NCBI GenBank assembly: GCA_033816765.1
Contig: CM066288.1
Location: forward strand, 930,001 to 994,000
Reading direction: 5' to 3'
Origin: Nothopassalora personata
Taxonomy: Eukaryota > Ascomycota > Dothideomycetes > Mycosphaerellales > Mycosphaerellaceae
DNA: 64,000 nucleotides
Shown: one piece after another, positions 42,169 through 52,535 of the stretch
Numbering within the stretch: position 1 is the first letter of the stretch
Layout: each line of letters opens with the position of its first letter
Made by a program: the position numbers and the translations under genes
The notes under the pieces: model-generated
What the model was told of the DNA's origin: nothing
Database searches by the model: none
The model's input: only the letters and a program-made list of their open reading frames with translations

Positions 42169-42737
42169 CAGTGTTGAGAGTAGTAAGAGTAAGGAGTAAG
42201 TAGTAAGAGTATAGTAATTACTCCGACTATAACTAGTAAGAGTAATAGTAAATGGTAATTACTACATTTTCCGAGGGTCTAGAGTAATAGTAATTACTAT
42301 AGTAGTAGAGTAATAGTAATAGTAAGAGAATAGTAAGAGTAATAGTAAATAGTAATTACTATATAGTAAGTAGTATTACTACTACTAGTATAATAGGTAC
42401 TTAAGTAAGCTATTAAAATTACGCTACTTAGAGTAGACTCTACAAGATAGCTATAGTAGGATATAGAATACTAGTTAATAGTCTAACAGTAATATTAAAT
42501 ATATATATATATATAATCCCTAGATAACCTAAATCTTATTACGTAAGCCTATATCTAAGTATTACTGCTACTATAGTAAATAGTAATTACTATTATAGTA
42601 AAATAGTAATAGTAAATAGTAATAGTAAGACTTTCCCTAAGGCTATAGTAATAGGTATTACTATAGTAAATAGTAATTACTATTAGTAAGTAGTAATTAC
42701 TATAACTCTTACTATTACTACCTTTTTCCCAACACTG
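42169..42737. mobile_element. 569-bp hAT-like MITE with exact 8-bp TSD and palindromic AT-rich core
   Basis: The left end begins CAGTGTTGAGA (42169). The reverse complement of the right end begins CAGTGTTGGGA (to 42737). Both ends continue into TAGTAA-type repeats. Identical 8-bp direct repeats CTTGCAGG flank it at 42161-42168 and 42738-42745. A CAGTG terminus plus an 8-bp duplication is the hallmark of the hAT superfamily. The interior has no coding capacity. It is built from degenerate TAGTAA and its complement, so that the palindrome TAGTAATTACTA recurs many times, with a (TA)n run near 42500. It lies between the CSN5 3' end and the FMP27/BLTP2 promoter. The tract should fold into extensive hairpins. 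Confidence 0.88.
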
Positions 42738-42745
42738 CTTGCAGG

Positions 42746-43338
42746 CTCGAGCACGCGCGACACGGCGTGGTTGTCTGCGTCATTCCCAATGCCACGGGAA
42801 CATTTCGCATCAAACGGACGAAAGACAGAAGTCTCATAGGGATGCATACTGTCTGATACAGCTTCGGCTTTAGATACTGACAAGCAATAGCCGTGCAGAT
42901 GACCGTCGCCGCCAACAGAGGTTAAATAATGTCCGACTCGCGCCGCTTCCGCGCAAAGCATGTCATTGTGCCGTTGAATGGTTGACGGACACTTCTTGTC
43001 TAATGATTGCAACCACATACTCATTCGCGGCTCGCACAGGTAGCACAGTAGCAGCAGCAGCTTGTGACGAAGATTCAAGTGCGTGACTTGCTCTTACTCC
43101 CAGACACCTACATTCGAGCGTCCCGTCCATCCTCCACGGAGGACGAAGCTCCATCCATTTACCTCATCCGGCCAAGACCAACGGCACGCGCATTCGACGA
43201 ACAGCTATCGCAAACACCCATCCTTAACACCGTCGCCATAATGAGTATCGCGAGGACATGGTCATGACACGGGAGGAGGTTGCGAGGGCCTGAGATACGA
43301 TTGTCAGCCCGTCCGGGCGCAATGGAGCATTCGACAAT
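42746..43338. other. Promoter region of the FMP27/BLTP2 gene
   Basis: 593 bases between the MITE and the FMP27-family ATG. No gene is seen. Confidence 0.5.
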
Positions 43339-46300
43339 ATGCCCCTCCCCACCGTCTCATTCGTCTTCGGGCTGCTGGTCACTGCATACTTGGGCACGTT
43401 CGTCCTCTTTGCCGTCTTGCGCATTGTCACCGGAGTATCGATACAGCGCGTGGGCTACAGCGGCCTACGACGAATCGCCTTCAGTCCCAGCCATGGCATC
43501 AAGATGAACATCCGCGGCGTCGGCATCTCGCCGCACCGGCCCACCTTTGCACTACCGACGTGGTGTAGCTTAGTGATAACGGAGCTGGTCGTCACGGTTG
43601 ACCTGAAGGCGGTGGACGAGGGCGGGAGAGAGAAAGCCAGTGCAGCGCCGGAGCCTCGTCCGAAGACACCCAGAGAACAGGAGGACGAAGCTGGGCATGG
43701 CAAGCTGTGGCGCAGCCTCACGGAGACTAAGGAGAAGATCAAGCGGCTACACAGGCAAATACGATGGCTACGGCTGGTGGACGTGATTGCAACGGCTCTC
43801 ACGCTGGACATCGTGGGCGTGGGCAGCATAAGGTTGGAGCGTGTCACGCTCTCGGTAGACACGAGGAAACAGACGGTCGACAGGAGCAGGCTGTTCCAAC
43901 ATCACAAGCACAAGCCGGAAACACAATCCCCCGCCGAGTGGAAGTCCATTGTCAGGAGTGTGCTGTTCACGCCTGAGGGCCGGGAGTCGACTGAAGTGCT
44001 GGACTACTGCACGATCAACATCCATGGAATGCTTCATCGAGAACGCGAGGGCCTTCGTGATGCGTCGATCGCCTGGAAGCTTGGTCGCCTCAACATTCCC
44101 TTTGACGATCTGGAGTATGCAAACGGCTGCGCCGATCTGCTGCGCGGTAGGTATGCGCAGCCTCAACCAGAGAAGCCGCCACCAGACATGTCCTTCGTTG
44201 ATGTTGTGGATGAGATTGAAAAGCCAGGGACCTCCAACGAACACATAGCACAAACGGTTTCCGATTCTCGACCGTTCGTCGCTTCGATCTTGCGCGGTAT
44301 TCAGGAAGTACAGTTCGCGATCGGATTCGTAGGATTGTCCAGAAAGCTTGCGGTGAAGTGCTACGCGGACAGGGATGTCTACTTCAACTTTGCCATGAAG
44401 GAGCTTGGTTTGGATCTCCTGCGTCTTGATTCGAAAAGTCCAGCTCACAGGATGTACTTCTCGCCCAAGGATGTGGCACATCAGGCTTTGCTTACTGGTA
44501 TCGCCATCGCAGCTGGCATCGATGATGGCCACGAGCATCCGGAACGCATGTTGTACATCCCGATGATCACTGCGACGGTTAAGACGACCCTGCCATCTCG
44601 GACTGTCCACTACTCTCGCGCTGATGATCCGAACGACAAGAACACCAATATTCTGTACGCAAATCTGGTGTGCACATCGCCGTCCGTTGACTTGGACCCG
44701 AAGCATTTGCCCCTGATGCGAGACATCCTTAAGAAGCGGTCAGGCGGCCGACGACGGCACGCAGAATCGAGTCACCATCAGCTCATCTCTCAGCTTCTAC
44801 CAAAGGCACACTTGAAGATCTCTATCCAGGAGCCAGTCCTTCGAATATCGTTACCACCCATGGATAAGAAGAACACAGACGACGATGACTTTGACCTACT
44901 CATCTGTTCCGTTTCCTCAGTTGCCCTGGAGTGCGAATCTTCTCACGCCACGAACGGCCAGAACCACTATTCCCTAAATTCATACTATCGGCATTCCAGG
45001 CATCGACTATACTATCAAACTGCCGCTGGCGACAGACACGATCTCCTACACAGTGACTTCGTGGAAGTGCAGGTGGATATCAATGCGCTGCCTGATGTTG
45101 CTGTGATCGCGACTGGTAGAGCACAAACCTTTACCATCTTCCTTGTGCGACCTGACATCTGCGAGGGTGTGCGACAAATTGTGAAGCAGGCGCGACGCAA
45201 CGTGTTGGCACATCACGACGGAAACAAAAAGAAACAAGCCAGTTTCCTGCGCAAGATGCCGGCATGGCTGCAGCACCTGAAGCTTGAAGGTTCAGACTTC
45301 GGGCTTGAGCTAGCAGGCGTTGATGAGCAGGTCTCGAAAGACACGCGTGGTTTTGGGTTGCAACTCGAGTCCTGGACGACCGAGTACAAAGCTCAGCGTG
45401 AAGACAATCGCAGTCAAGAGGACATAACCGGCCGTCGGAAGTCCATGACGCTCAGATCACCAAGCAAAGAGAAGCCTGCCAAACCTTGGGACCAGTCTTC
45501 GCCAAAGAAGAGATACCACACCTTCGCTGATGGTCGGCGTGTGACATTCCGTCTTCAGAATCTCGAAGGCCTGATCGTGGACTCCATCGAAGACTCTGAG
45601 CCAGAGACCTTCCTGTCGCTGCCATGCTTCGAAATGGCCTTCTCGACATCGACCGATGCTCATGGTCCCGTGTTCCACATCAACTCTTTCGCTAAGAGCA
45701 TTATGGTTCAGTACTCACTGTACAATCACTTTGCGGTAGGTGTGGCAGCCATGGTCATCAAGAAGACGTTCCTCGACCGTGAAAAGGAAGAACAGCAATC
45801 GCAGCCAACGATGGCTAGATCATCGAGCTTCGGCCTGTCTATGGCAGATCCAACACTCGACGAGATAGCTAGCCGCGAGATTACTGCAATAGACTTCAAA
45901 GCGAACTTGGTGCAAATCAAGGCTCGCATGCCTGCAGATCCACCTATGATGCTACAGACCTTTTCTCTCGAGTGTGGAAGACATCGATGGTCAATGCCGT
46001 TCTTCCGAAGCAAGCTAGCTCGATTGTATGTGCGCGCGCCGGCAACAAGGTCAGCCTGGAGCCGGGTCGTCAGCATCAAAACTCCAAGACTCGACTTGCG
46101 CGAGGTTAAGCGCAAGGTCGGCAAGCAGAGCGTACACGAAAAATCCGTCGATGTCGTGACGGAATCTATTCGCATTTCGATACCGAACTCTCTCGTGGTA
46201 CACTCGATCTTCGACAATATCACGAATGTGGTGAAGACGACCGAGCAATTACAGCATCACTTCCTTACCGGAACGAACGAATACATCCTCACGAAAGAGC

Positions 46301-49300
46301 CAGAAGGTCCGAAGCACGTACCTCGCATTACGCTTCGTACTCAAATCCTCTTGTTCGATATTGAAGATGATTTATTCGAGTGGAAGATGGGTGCAATCTA
46401 CCGAGCTGGTCTGACGGAGCAGAAGCAACGACTTGCCCGAGAACATGCCTTCAGCCTCAAAGAGAAGAGGATGGCACGGTCCGCCGTACGTGGCAGCTCG
46501 AGATTACGTGCGCAGTCTGCTCAAGTTGGCGAAGCGACCGGTTCTCGTTCGCGACAACCTCAAGTTACGTACCGCCGCAGCCAAAGTCATGGTGGCAATT
46601 CGCCTGGTCTAAAGAACAGCCAACGACAATCGCGACGAAAGATGCGCTATGATACAGAAGGGAAGTGCGGTATCAGTGAAGGCTCGATTGTGACTATTGA
46701 GAAAGCACGAGAGAAACTCGACCACCTGAACGCGCAGTCGTGGAAGCACCGCATCGATCGCGTAAAGAGCTTTCAGAGCCATGCGATACGCAAAATGAGA
46801 AAACTCTTCGGCGTCAACGATGAGCTCGATGAAGACGTAGAACAGCACGAGCCTATATTGGCGTGGAGTAGGCGACCTGGTCTAATGGGAGTCGCCATCA
46901 GTGATTTGAGCGTTACCGTCGACAAGCCATCTTTCCCGATGGAGCAGTATCCCAAATTCTTGCACAGCGTTGGGAAAGCCATGCCGCTAGACATGAAGTA
47001 TGGTCTGCTACTCCCGATGAACCTACACATCACCATGGGCGAGGCCAGAATTCAGCTCCGTGATTATCCGCTCCCAGTCTTGCACATTCCTGCTCTGAGT
47101 AGCGGTCAGTCTCCTAGGATACCAGCGGCATCGATGAAGACCGACTTCGTCATAGCAGAGGAGTTCAGAGACATCGAGTCGCAGCGCAGTGTCAATGTGG
47201 AGGTCGTGCCACCTGAGAAGATGGCTCATGGATCGAAAGGTTTCTTCATTGATGTCAGGAGAACGATTTCTGCGGTGAAAACATACTCAGACATGAAGTT
47301 CGAGATCAACACAAGTAACCCGACGAAGATTGCTTGGTCAACATCGTATCAGCCTGCGATTCAAGACACAATGCAAGTGTTGGAGAGTTTCACAAAACCA
47401 CCCGTTGATCCTTCTGATAGGGTGGGCTTTTGGGACAAGATTCGTCTGACCTTCCATTCTCGTGTCAACGTCGCATGGAAAGGTGATGGCGACGTTCACT
47501 TGATCCTGAAAGGCTCTCGCGATCCATACGTCGTTACTGGCACAGGTGCGGGCCTCGTCATGGTGTGGCGAAACGATGTCAACTGGAGCATAGCCCAGCA
47601 CGAAGACCCACGTCAGTTCCTTAAGGTCGACAGCGGAGAGTACATTCTCGCCGTACCGGACTTCAACAATTACGCTCGCCGCTCGCGAGAGCTGCAAGAG
47701 GGCGACGATGCAAGTCTTGGAAGCGGCTCCAGCACTGGCCGGCGAGATGCAGTTTTCAAGAAGGTTGTCATGAAGCTTTCCGGCAAGGTCACTTGGCTCG
47801 GGGGTCTGATGTTCGAACGCGACCTGCCAGATGGGAAACGCACCTTCGACTCCAAGCCACATTATGATGTGGTACTCAAACATCCCGACTTCGCGAAGGG
47901 TGTTGATGGCGAAGAATATGATGCGTATCGCGGGTTCAGAAGCCACCACATCCACATGTCAATCGCTGTTGCTGCGCCGCACGATCGGGACTGGTCCGTG
48001 TCTAACATCAAGCCATCGAACAACTACAACTCAGTGCACCTGACACCCCGCTTCTTTTCGCACTTCTTCAACTGGTGGTCTATGTTCTCTGGTGTAATGT
48101 CTCTGCCAATCCGGCAAGGACCACTCTGGGGCGTGACCGAGAAGAAGAGCAAGAAGTTCGGTCGCCATCTCGCGACACTCAAGTACAACTTGCTGCTCTC
48201 GCCGCTTTACATCAGTCACGTCTACAAGCATAAGGACGCCGAGGACTACCAAGCGCAGACAGTCTCGGCTACCGGCCTGAAGATGAGACTTGACAGCTTT
48301 ATGCTTGATGTACATCAACGACGCGAGCACTTCGATCTCAAAGATAGTGAAGGTGCGCAAGGCAAACAGACAAGTGGTATGCGCATCAATCAGGCTCAGG
48401 TAGACTTCATCTCCGCCGATCTGCGTGCTCTGTCTGCGAACATAGAAGGTACCAGTGCAGAAGACATCGAGAAGGCAAATGACGAGACCCTTGCATCACT
48501 TCATGGTCAAGCACCGCTCGTGGATATGTCGAAGTTCGACATACCCGACAATGACTTTACATGGATTGACATGGACGACTTTGTGGAGCTCGATTGGATT
48601 CTGCCAGCAGAAGCTGACCCAGAGACCAAGATCCTACCGCTGGGTTACGCTCCAAGATTTACGTACTTCCGCCAGACTGATCACAATGGCACCATCGCGG
48701 GCGATCCGTCTCGGACCAGCCCATTTGGAGACGAGCCTACACACTACTGCGTCATGTCAGCTAAGAACGACCCACGACGAGTGCAGACTGAACTCATTGA
48801 GAGGCGGTTGGCATTGATCAAGGAGAAACAAGCACAGAATGTCCGCGCTGTTGGAGAAGCTGAGCTCAAGTTCGTGCAAGAACCTCAGAGTGACCAGGCC
48901 AGGAAACAAGCGTTGGAGGACAAGTTGCACACTCTGAAAAGCCATACGGATCATCTGCAAGGCAAACACGACTTCCTAGAAAGAATGCTAAACGACCTGC
49001 TAAAGCGGCTGGATGAAAATGACCCCTCTGCTGTACTTGACCTCGAGACCAGCGAAGAGTTCTTCGAGGCACACGAGAATACTCGTCGACAAGATCCTGA
49101 CATGTCAAACATGGAGTCAGCACCTCTTGCAGATTACACGAGCGACTTCAACAACCGCTTCATTGTGCACAACGCTCAGATCAAGTGGAACAATTCACTT
49201 CGGAACATCATATTGCGCTACATCCATCAGAACAGCCAGCGTCGGGGCTTCGTCTACTACATGTCCCGCCGCGCAGTCAGATTCATACTTGAGATTCTGG

Positions 49301-52188
49301 AAGACCGAGAAAAGGCAGAGAAATCATCGACGCCTACCCGCCAGAAATCGCATGCCACTACCTACAGTGCCATGTCGCCGGACGTTGATGACGAAGCCGC
49401 GGTCCAGGACCGCATTGAACAACTACTCCGCGATGGCCGCAATTTTGTCAATGCGGACGAGTCATTCGCGGAGAAGTGGGATTCTGGTCAAAATAGTGGC
49501 GGGCACGATGACATCTCTATCGACTTCACGCCGCTGAACACTTACCACTTCCGCTTGATTGCGCCACAGGTACAGCTTCAGAGCGAAAAGAACTCCAAGT
49601 CCGCAGTCTTGGTCACGGCCAAGGGCATGCAGCTCAAGGTTGTGCAAATCATGGAGAAGGACAAAGTCGACGACGACGTAAGTGGACTGGTCCAGCGTCG
49701 CTTCAATGCTGCTGCGGACAGTTTGCAGATGTTCGTCACCAGTACGAAGACGTTCACGACTGAGTATCTGCACTTCTACTCAGCCAACCGATATGGCGTC
49801 AAAGCTGGCACGTATTGGCCTCCGTGGGTTCCCATGGAAATCATGTTCGAGTTCCAGACCAATCCGTATGGTTTCAACCGTGTGGTCCACCGAACATCTG
49901 CCAGCCTGAGGTTTGATAAGTACAACACTCTTCGCCTGAAGTACAATGATGACATCTCTGGTGGTGAGCCGAAGACCGCCAAAAGCGCTGAAGAAGCAGA
50001 GAGTCGAATGGATCACGTCTGGCTGGAGTTCCCGCACTTCCGAGCGATTTGTGACTCTAACCAATACTTCGCGCTCTATATCATTGTGATGGATCTGCTG
50101 CTTTACAATGAGCCCCTCGAGAAGACGCGTAGCGAGCGCCTCGAGAAGATCATGTTGGCATCTGACTTCAGTGACCTATCTGGTGCCCCAGAGATGGTGC
50201 AAATGCTGCAAGACCGAATCCGCCAACTCGAAGAGATCAAGCTGCACTTCCAAGTCAACGAGAAGTACCTTGATCGTCAAGGATGGAAGGATCGTATTGC
50301 CATGGACCAAGACCTTGCGAGCTGTGAAGATGAGCTGTTCTTCATGATGAAAGCCATTACCACTTCCCAGCAGCACGAAGAGAATCCTCGAGGCACGGAT
50401 GATTCGGCGGGAATGCTGCATTTGCATGTTGCATCTAAGGAGCTCGCCTGGCATCTAATCAGAGACAAGAGCGAGTCGCTTATGGAGCTTCAGCTCAAGA
50501 ATGCTACGTTCGATCGAACTGACAACTATGACGGGTCGAACTACAACAGCATGGAAATAGGTCTAATCAATGGCTATAACCTGCTTCCGGATGCGCTTTA
50601 CCCGGAAATCATTGCGCCCTTCACGGATGAAAGTAAAGGAGGTCGCAGGCTAGGCAACACGAAGATGTTGCGTGTACATTGGCTCATGCTCGAAGCCATT
50701 GCCGGTATCCCGGTCATGGACTACTTCGAGGTAGACTTGGTTCCACTCAAGCTCCAGGTCGAGCGGGAGGTCGCCAAGAAATTGTTCGAGTATATCTTCC
50801 CAGGAGTCGGTGGCAATGCTTTTGATGGTGGCGGCTTCTCACCCTTCATGGTCAAGAACATGTTGCCAACGCAAGAGGAGGAAGACGAAACTGGTGAAGC
50901 AGGACCTCAGGACTCGCAGTCTGTACTTGGAGTCGAATCGCCAGATCCGAGTATCTACTCCGGTGAGCGTACCGGACCAGGCTCCCTTGAGCAACGCATG
51001 AAGCCAACACTTTCGCTGGGCAAGCGGAAGATGAGCAAGAACGATCGAGGTCTTGGCATTTCCAACGCGAATCATAGCAGCAGTCTTCATGGCTTTGCGA
51101 TTTGGCAGCATTCGAACAAGTCGCAAGAAGGGAACAAGCGATCACTTGCTTTACGACAAGCCCTGTCACAGACGAGCCTAACACCTATGGCGAGGTCGCC
51201 TAGTGAGCGCTCTCTAAGTACAATGCGTAGTACTGCCGACAGTGCAGATGGTGACAAGCGCGTATCGGGACGCGCAAACAGCCACGACAGGAAGAAAAAA
51301 GACAAGAACAAGTCCAAAGAAGCAACGTCGGACGATCTGACGCAGATGATGGCCAGGGCCTCCAACTACATGACATTGGCTTACGTCAAGATACCCGGTA
51401 TCGTGCTGTGTTTGTCGTACAAAGGACAGGGCAAGCGAAACATCGAAGACGTGCACGGTTTGGTCTTCAAATTGCCCACGCTAGAATATCGCAACAAGAC
51501 CTGGTCGAACCTGGATTTGGCGTTGCAGATCAAGAAAGATCTCATTCGATCGTTGATCAGCCACACAGGCGCTATCATCGGCAACAAGTTCAGCCATCAC
51601 AAGCCAAGTCGACAACAGCAATCCCGATTGAGGGAGCTCGCGAACAGAAGCACATTCATGAGTCCAAGCGCCAGCGAAACGAAGCTTCTCCCAGGCCCGC
51701 CAGACTGGCAATTCCGCAGAATAGACGCAAATGGCTTCGAGATGGGTAGCATCCAAGATGAGAGCTTGGACGAGCCCTCACGTCGGCCCTCTAGCGCCAG
51801 GCCACCTAGTAGTAACCTGGCGAGTAGCGTGAGCTTCACAACCTCGTCGCCTACGCGGTCAGCCAGCGAGCCTAGGATCTCGGAGGACGTACGGCCGGAC
51901 TTTGTCATGAATGGTAGCAGTGCCAGCGAGCAGAACAACCCACAGCCGATGCCGCGTCCATTGCCTCGAACCCTGCTTAACAAGGCCAATAGCGATGCAG
52001 AGGGTAATCGTCCTCGGGCAACGTCATTCACCAAACATCTATCTGGCTTTGGCGAACGTCTGCGGCAACGCCAGACCACGAATGGCAGTCACGCGGCAGA
52101 GAGTTCAGCGGAGGACAACGAGGAGACGAAACGCAAGAGTAAACTCCTGCTTGGACCGCAGAAACTCTTGGGTCGCTTTAGAGACTGA
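43339..52188 (+). CDS. FMP27: FMP27/Hob (BLTP2) bridge-like lipid-transfer protein
   Basis: One uninterrupted frame of 2949 residues. The N-terminus is a single membrane anchor (VSFVFGLLVTAYLGTFVLFA) as in bridge-like lipid-transfer proteins, which are ER-anchored rods with a hydrophobic groove that move phospholipids at ER-plasma membrane contacts. The family's named domains can be read directly: GFWDKIRLTFHSRV at about residue 1362 (FMP27_GFWDK) and YWPPWVPMEIMFEFQTNPYG at about 2158 (FMP27_WPPW). Coiled-coil stretches occur around 1835-1900 (LIKEKQAQNVRAVGEAELKF; EDKLHTLKSHTDHLQ). The C-terminal 400 residues are Ser/Arg-rich and probably disordered, ending KLLLGPQKLLGRFRD. The start ATG at 43339 is right at the anchor. 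Size matches the family (about 2600-3100 in filamentous fungi). The lack of introns over 8.8 kb is noted as a finding. Confidence 0.95.
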   Translation: MPLPTVSFVFGLLVTAYLGTFVLFAVLRIVTGVSIQRVGYSGLRRIAFSPSHGIKMNIRGVGISPHRPTFALPTWCSLVITELVVTVDLKAVDEGGREKASAAPEPRPKTPREQEDEAGHGKLWRSLTETKEKIKRLHRQIRWLRLVDVIATALTLDIVGVGSIRLERVTLSVDTRKQTVDRSRLFQHHKHKPETQSPAEWKSIVRSVLFTPEGRESTEVLDYCTINIHGMLHREREGLRDASIAWKLGRLNIPFDDLEYANGCADLLRGRYAQPQPEKPPPDMSFVDVVDEIEKPGTSNEHIAQTVSDSRPFVASILRGIQEVQFAIGFVGLSRKLAVKCYADRDVYFNFAMKELGLDLLRLDSKSPAHRMYFSPKDVAHQALLTGIAIAAGIDDGHEHPERMLYIPMITATVKTTLPSRTVHYSRADDPNDKNTNILYANLVCTSPSVDLDPKHLPLMRDILKKRSGGRRRHAESSHHQLISQLLPKAHLKISIQEPVLRISLPPMDKKNTDDDDFDLLICSVSSVALECESSHATNGQNHYSLNSYYRHSRHRLYYQTAAGDRHDLLHSDFVEVQVDINALPDVAVIATGRAQTFTIFLVRPDICEGVRQIVKQARRNVLAHHDGNKKKQASFLRKMPAWLQHLKLEGSDFGLELAGVDEQVSKDTRGFGLQLESWTTEYKAQREDNRSQEDITGRRKSMTLRSPSKEKPAKPWDQSSPKKRYHTFADGRRVTFRLQNLEGLIVDSIEDSEPETFLSLPCFEMAFSTSTDAHGPVFHINSFAKSIMVQYSLYNHFAVGVAAMVIKKTFLDREKEEQQSQPTMARSSSFGLSMADPTLDEIASREITAIDFKANLVQIKARMPADPPMMLQTFSLECGRHRWSMPFFRSKLARLYVRAPATRSAWSRVVSIKTPRLDLREVKRKVGKQSVHEKSVDVVTESIRISIPNSLVVHSIFDNITNVVKTTEQLQHHFLTGTNEYILTKEPEGPKHVPRITLRTQILLFDIEDDLFEWKMGAIYRAGLTEQKQRLAREHAFSLKEKRMARSAVRGSSRLRAQSAQVGEATGSRSRQPQVTYRRSQSHGGNSPGLKNSQRQSRRKMRYDTEGKCGISEGSIVTIEKAREKLDHLNAQSWKHRIDRVKSFQSHAIRKMRKLFGVNDELDEDVEQHEPILAWSRRPGLMGVAISDLSVTVDKPSFPMEQYPKFLHSVGKAMPLDMKYGLLLPMNLHITMGEARIQLRDYPLPVLHIPALSSGQSPRIPAASMKTDFVIAEEFRDIESQRSVNVEVVPPEKMAHGSKGFFIDVRRTISAVKTYSDMKFEINTSNPTKIAWSTSYQPAIQDTMQVLESFTKPPVDPSDRVGFWDKIRLTFHSRVNVAWKGDGDVHLILKGSRDPYVVTGTGAGLVMVWRNDVNWSIAQHEDPRQFLKVDSGEYILAVPDFNNYARRSRELQEGDDASLGSGSSTGRRDAVFKKVVMKLSGKVTWLGGLMFERDLPDGKRTFDSKPHYDVVLKHPDFAKGVDGEEYDAYRGFRSHHIHMSIAVAAPHDRDWSVSNIKPSNNYNSVHLTPRFFSHFFNWWSMFSGVMSLPIRQGPLWGVTEKKSKKFGRHLATLKYNLLLSPLYISHVYKHKDAEDYQAQTVSATGLKMRLDSFMLDVHQRREHFDLKDSEGAQGKQTSGMRINQAQVDFISADLRALSANIEGTSAEDIEKANDETLASLHGQAPLVDMSKFDIPDNDFTWIDMDDFVELDWILPAEADPETKILPLGYAPRFTYFRQTDHNGTIAGDPSRTSPFGDEPTHYCVMSAKNDPRRVQTELIERRLALIKEKQAQNVRAVGEAELKFVQEPQSDQARKQALEDKLHTLKSHTDHLQGKHDFLERMLNDLLKRLDENDPSAVLDLETSEEFFEAHENTRRQDPDMSNMESAPLADYTSDFNNRFIVHNAQIKWNNSLRNIILRYIHQNSQRRGFVYYMSRRAVRFILEILEDREKAEKSSTPTRQKSHATTYSAMSPDVDDEAAVQDRIEQLLRDGRNFVNADESFAEKWDSGQNSGGHDDISIDFTPLNTYHFRLIAPQVQLQSEKNSKSAVLVTAKGMQLKVVQIMEKDKVDDDVSGLVQRRFNAAADSLQMFVTSTKTFTTEYLHFYSANRYGVKAGTYWPPWVPMEIMFEFQTNPYGFNRVVHRTSASLRFDKYNTLRLKYNDDISGGEPKTAKSAEEAESRMDHVWLEFPHFRAICDSNQYFALYIIVMDLLLYNEPLEKTRSERLEKIMLASDFSDLSGAPEMVQMLQDRIRQLEEIKLHFQVNEKYLDRQGWKDRIAMDQDLASCEDELFFMMKAITTSQQHEENPRGTDDSAGMLHLHVASKELAWHLIRDKSESLMELQLKNATFDRTDNYDGSNYNSMEIGLINGYNLLPDALYPEIIAPFTDESKGGRRLGNTKMLRVHWLMLEAIAGIPVMDYFEVDLVPLKLQVEREVAKKLFEYIFPGVGGNAFDGGGFSPFMVKNMLPTQEEEDETGEAGPQDSQSVLGVESPDPSIYSGERTGPGSLEQRMKPTLSLGKRKMSKNDRGLGISNANHSSSLHGFAIWQHSNKSQEGNKRSLALRQALSQTSLTPMARSPSERSLSTMRSTADSADGDKRVSGRANSHDRKKKDKNKSKEATSDDLTQMMARASNYMTLAYVKIPGIVLCLSYKGQGKRNIEDVHGLVFKLPTLEYRNKTWSNLDLALQIKKDLIRSLISHTGAIIGNKFSHHKPSRQQQSRLRELANRSTFMSPSASETKLLPGPPDWQFRRIDANGFEMGSIQDESLDEPSRRPSSARPPSSNLASSVSFTTSSPTRSASEPRISEDVRPDFVMNGSSASEQNNPQPMPRPLPRTLLNKANSDAEGNRPRATSFTKHLSGFGERLRQRQTTNGSHAAESSAEDNEETKRKSKLLLGPQKLLGRFRD

Positions 52189-52535
52189 TGTTGTGGAAGC
52201 AATTTCTTTCGTGTCCTTTTTATTTGATTGCATTCCATGGTATAGCGGAGGCGGCATAGAGGTTCGTGATACCCTCGGCGCTAATATTCCTTTCCGACAC
52301 ATGCGGGACTAGAGGACAGTTGTAAGAAGACGCAGAGACGCCGAAGCTCTTCGAAGATGTATGATGGCACGGCCGTTTGAGTTTAGAACTTTTTGGTCAC
52401 TTTTACAGCTTCGTGCATTTGTACATACCTTTGATGTATGCTATTTTTCTAATGTGTCAAAACTACCTTTCCATGATGTGCCTCGCACTCACAATCGCTC
52501 CCTCTTCTTCCTCACCTCCTCCTCTTCCTCTTCCC
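52189..52535. other. 3' flank of the FMP27/BLTP2 gene
   Basis: 347 bases, T-rich with CTCC/TTCC runs toward 52500-52535. No gene is seen. Confidence 0.5.
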
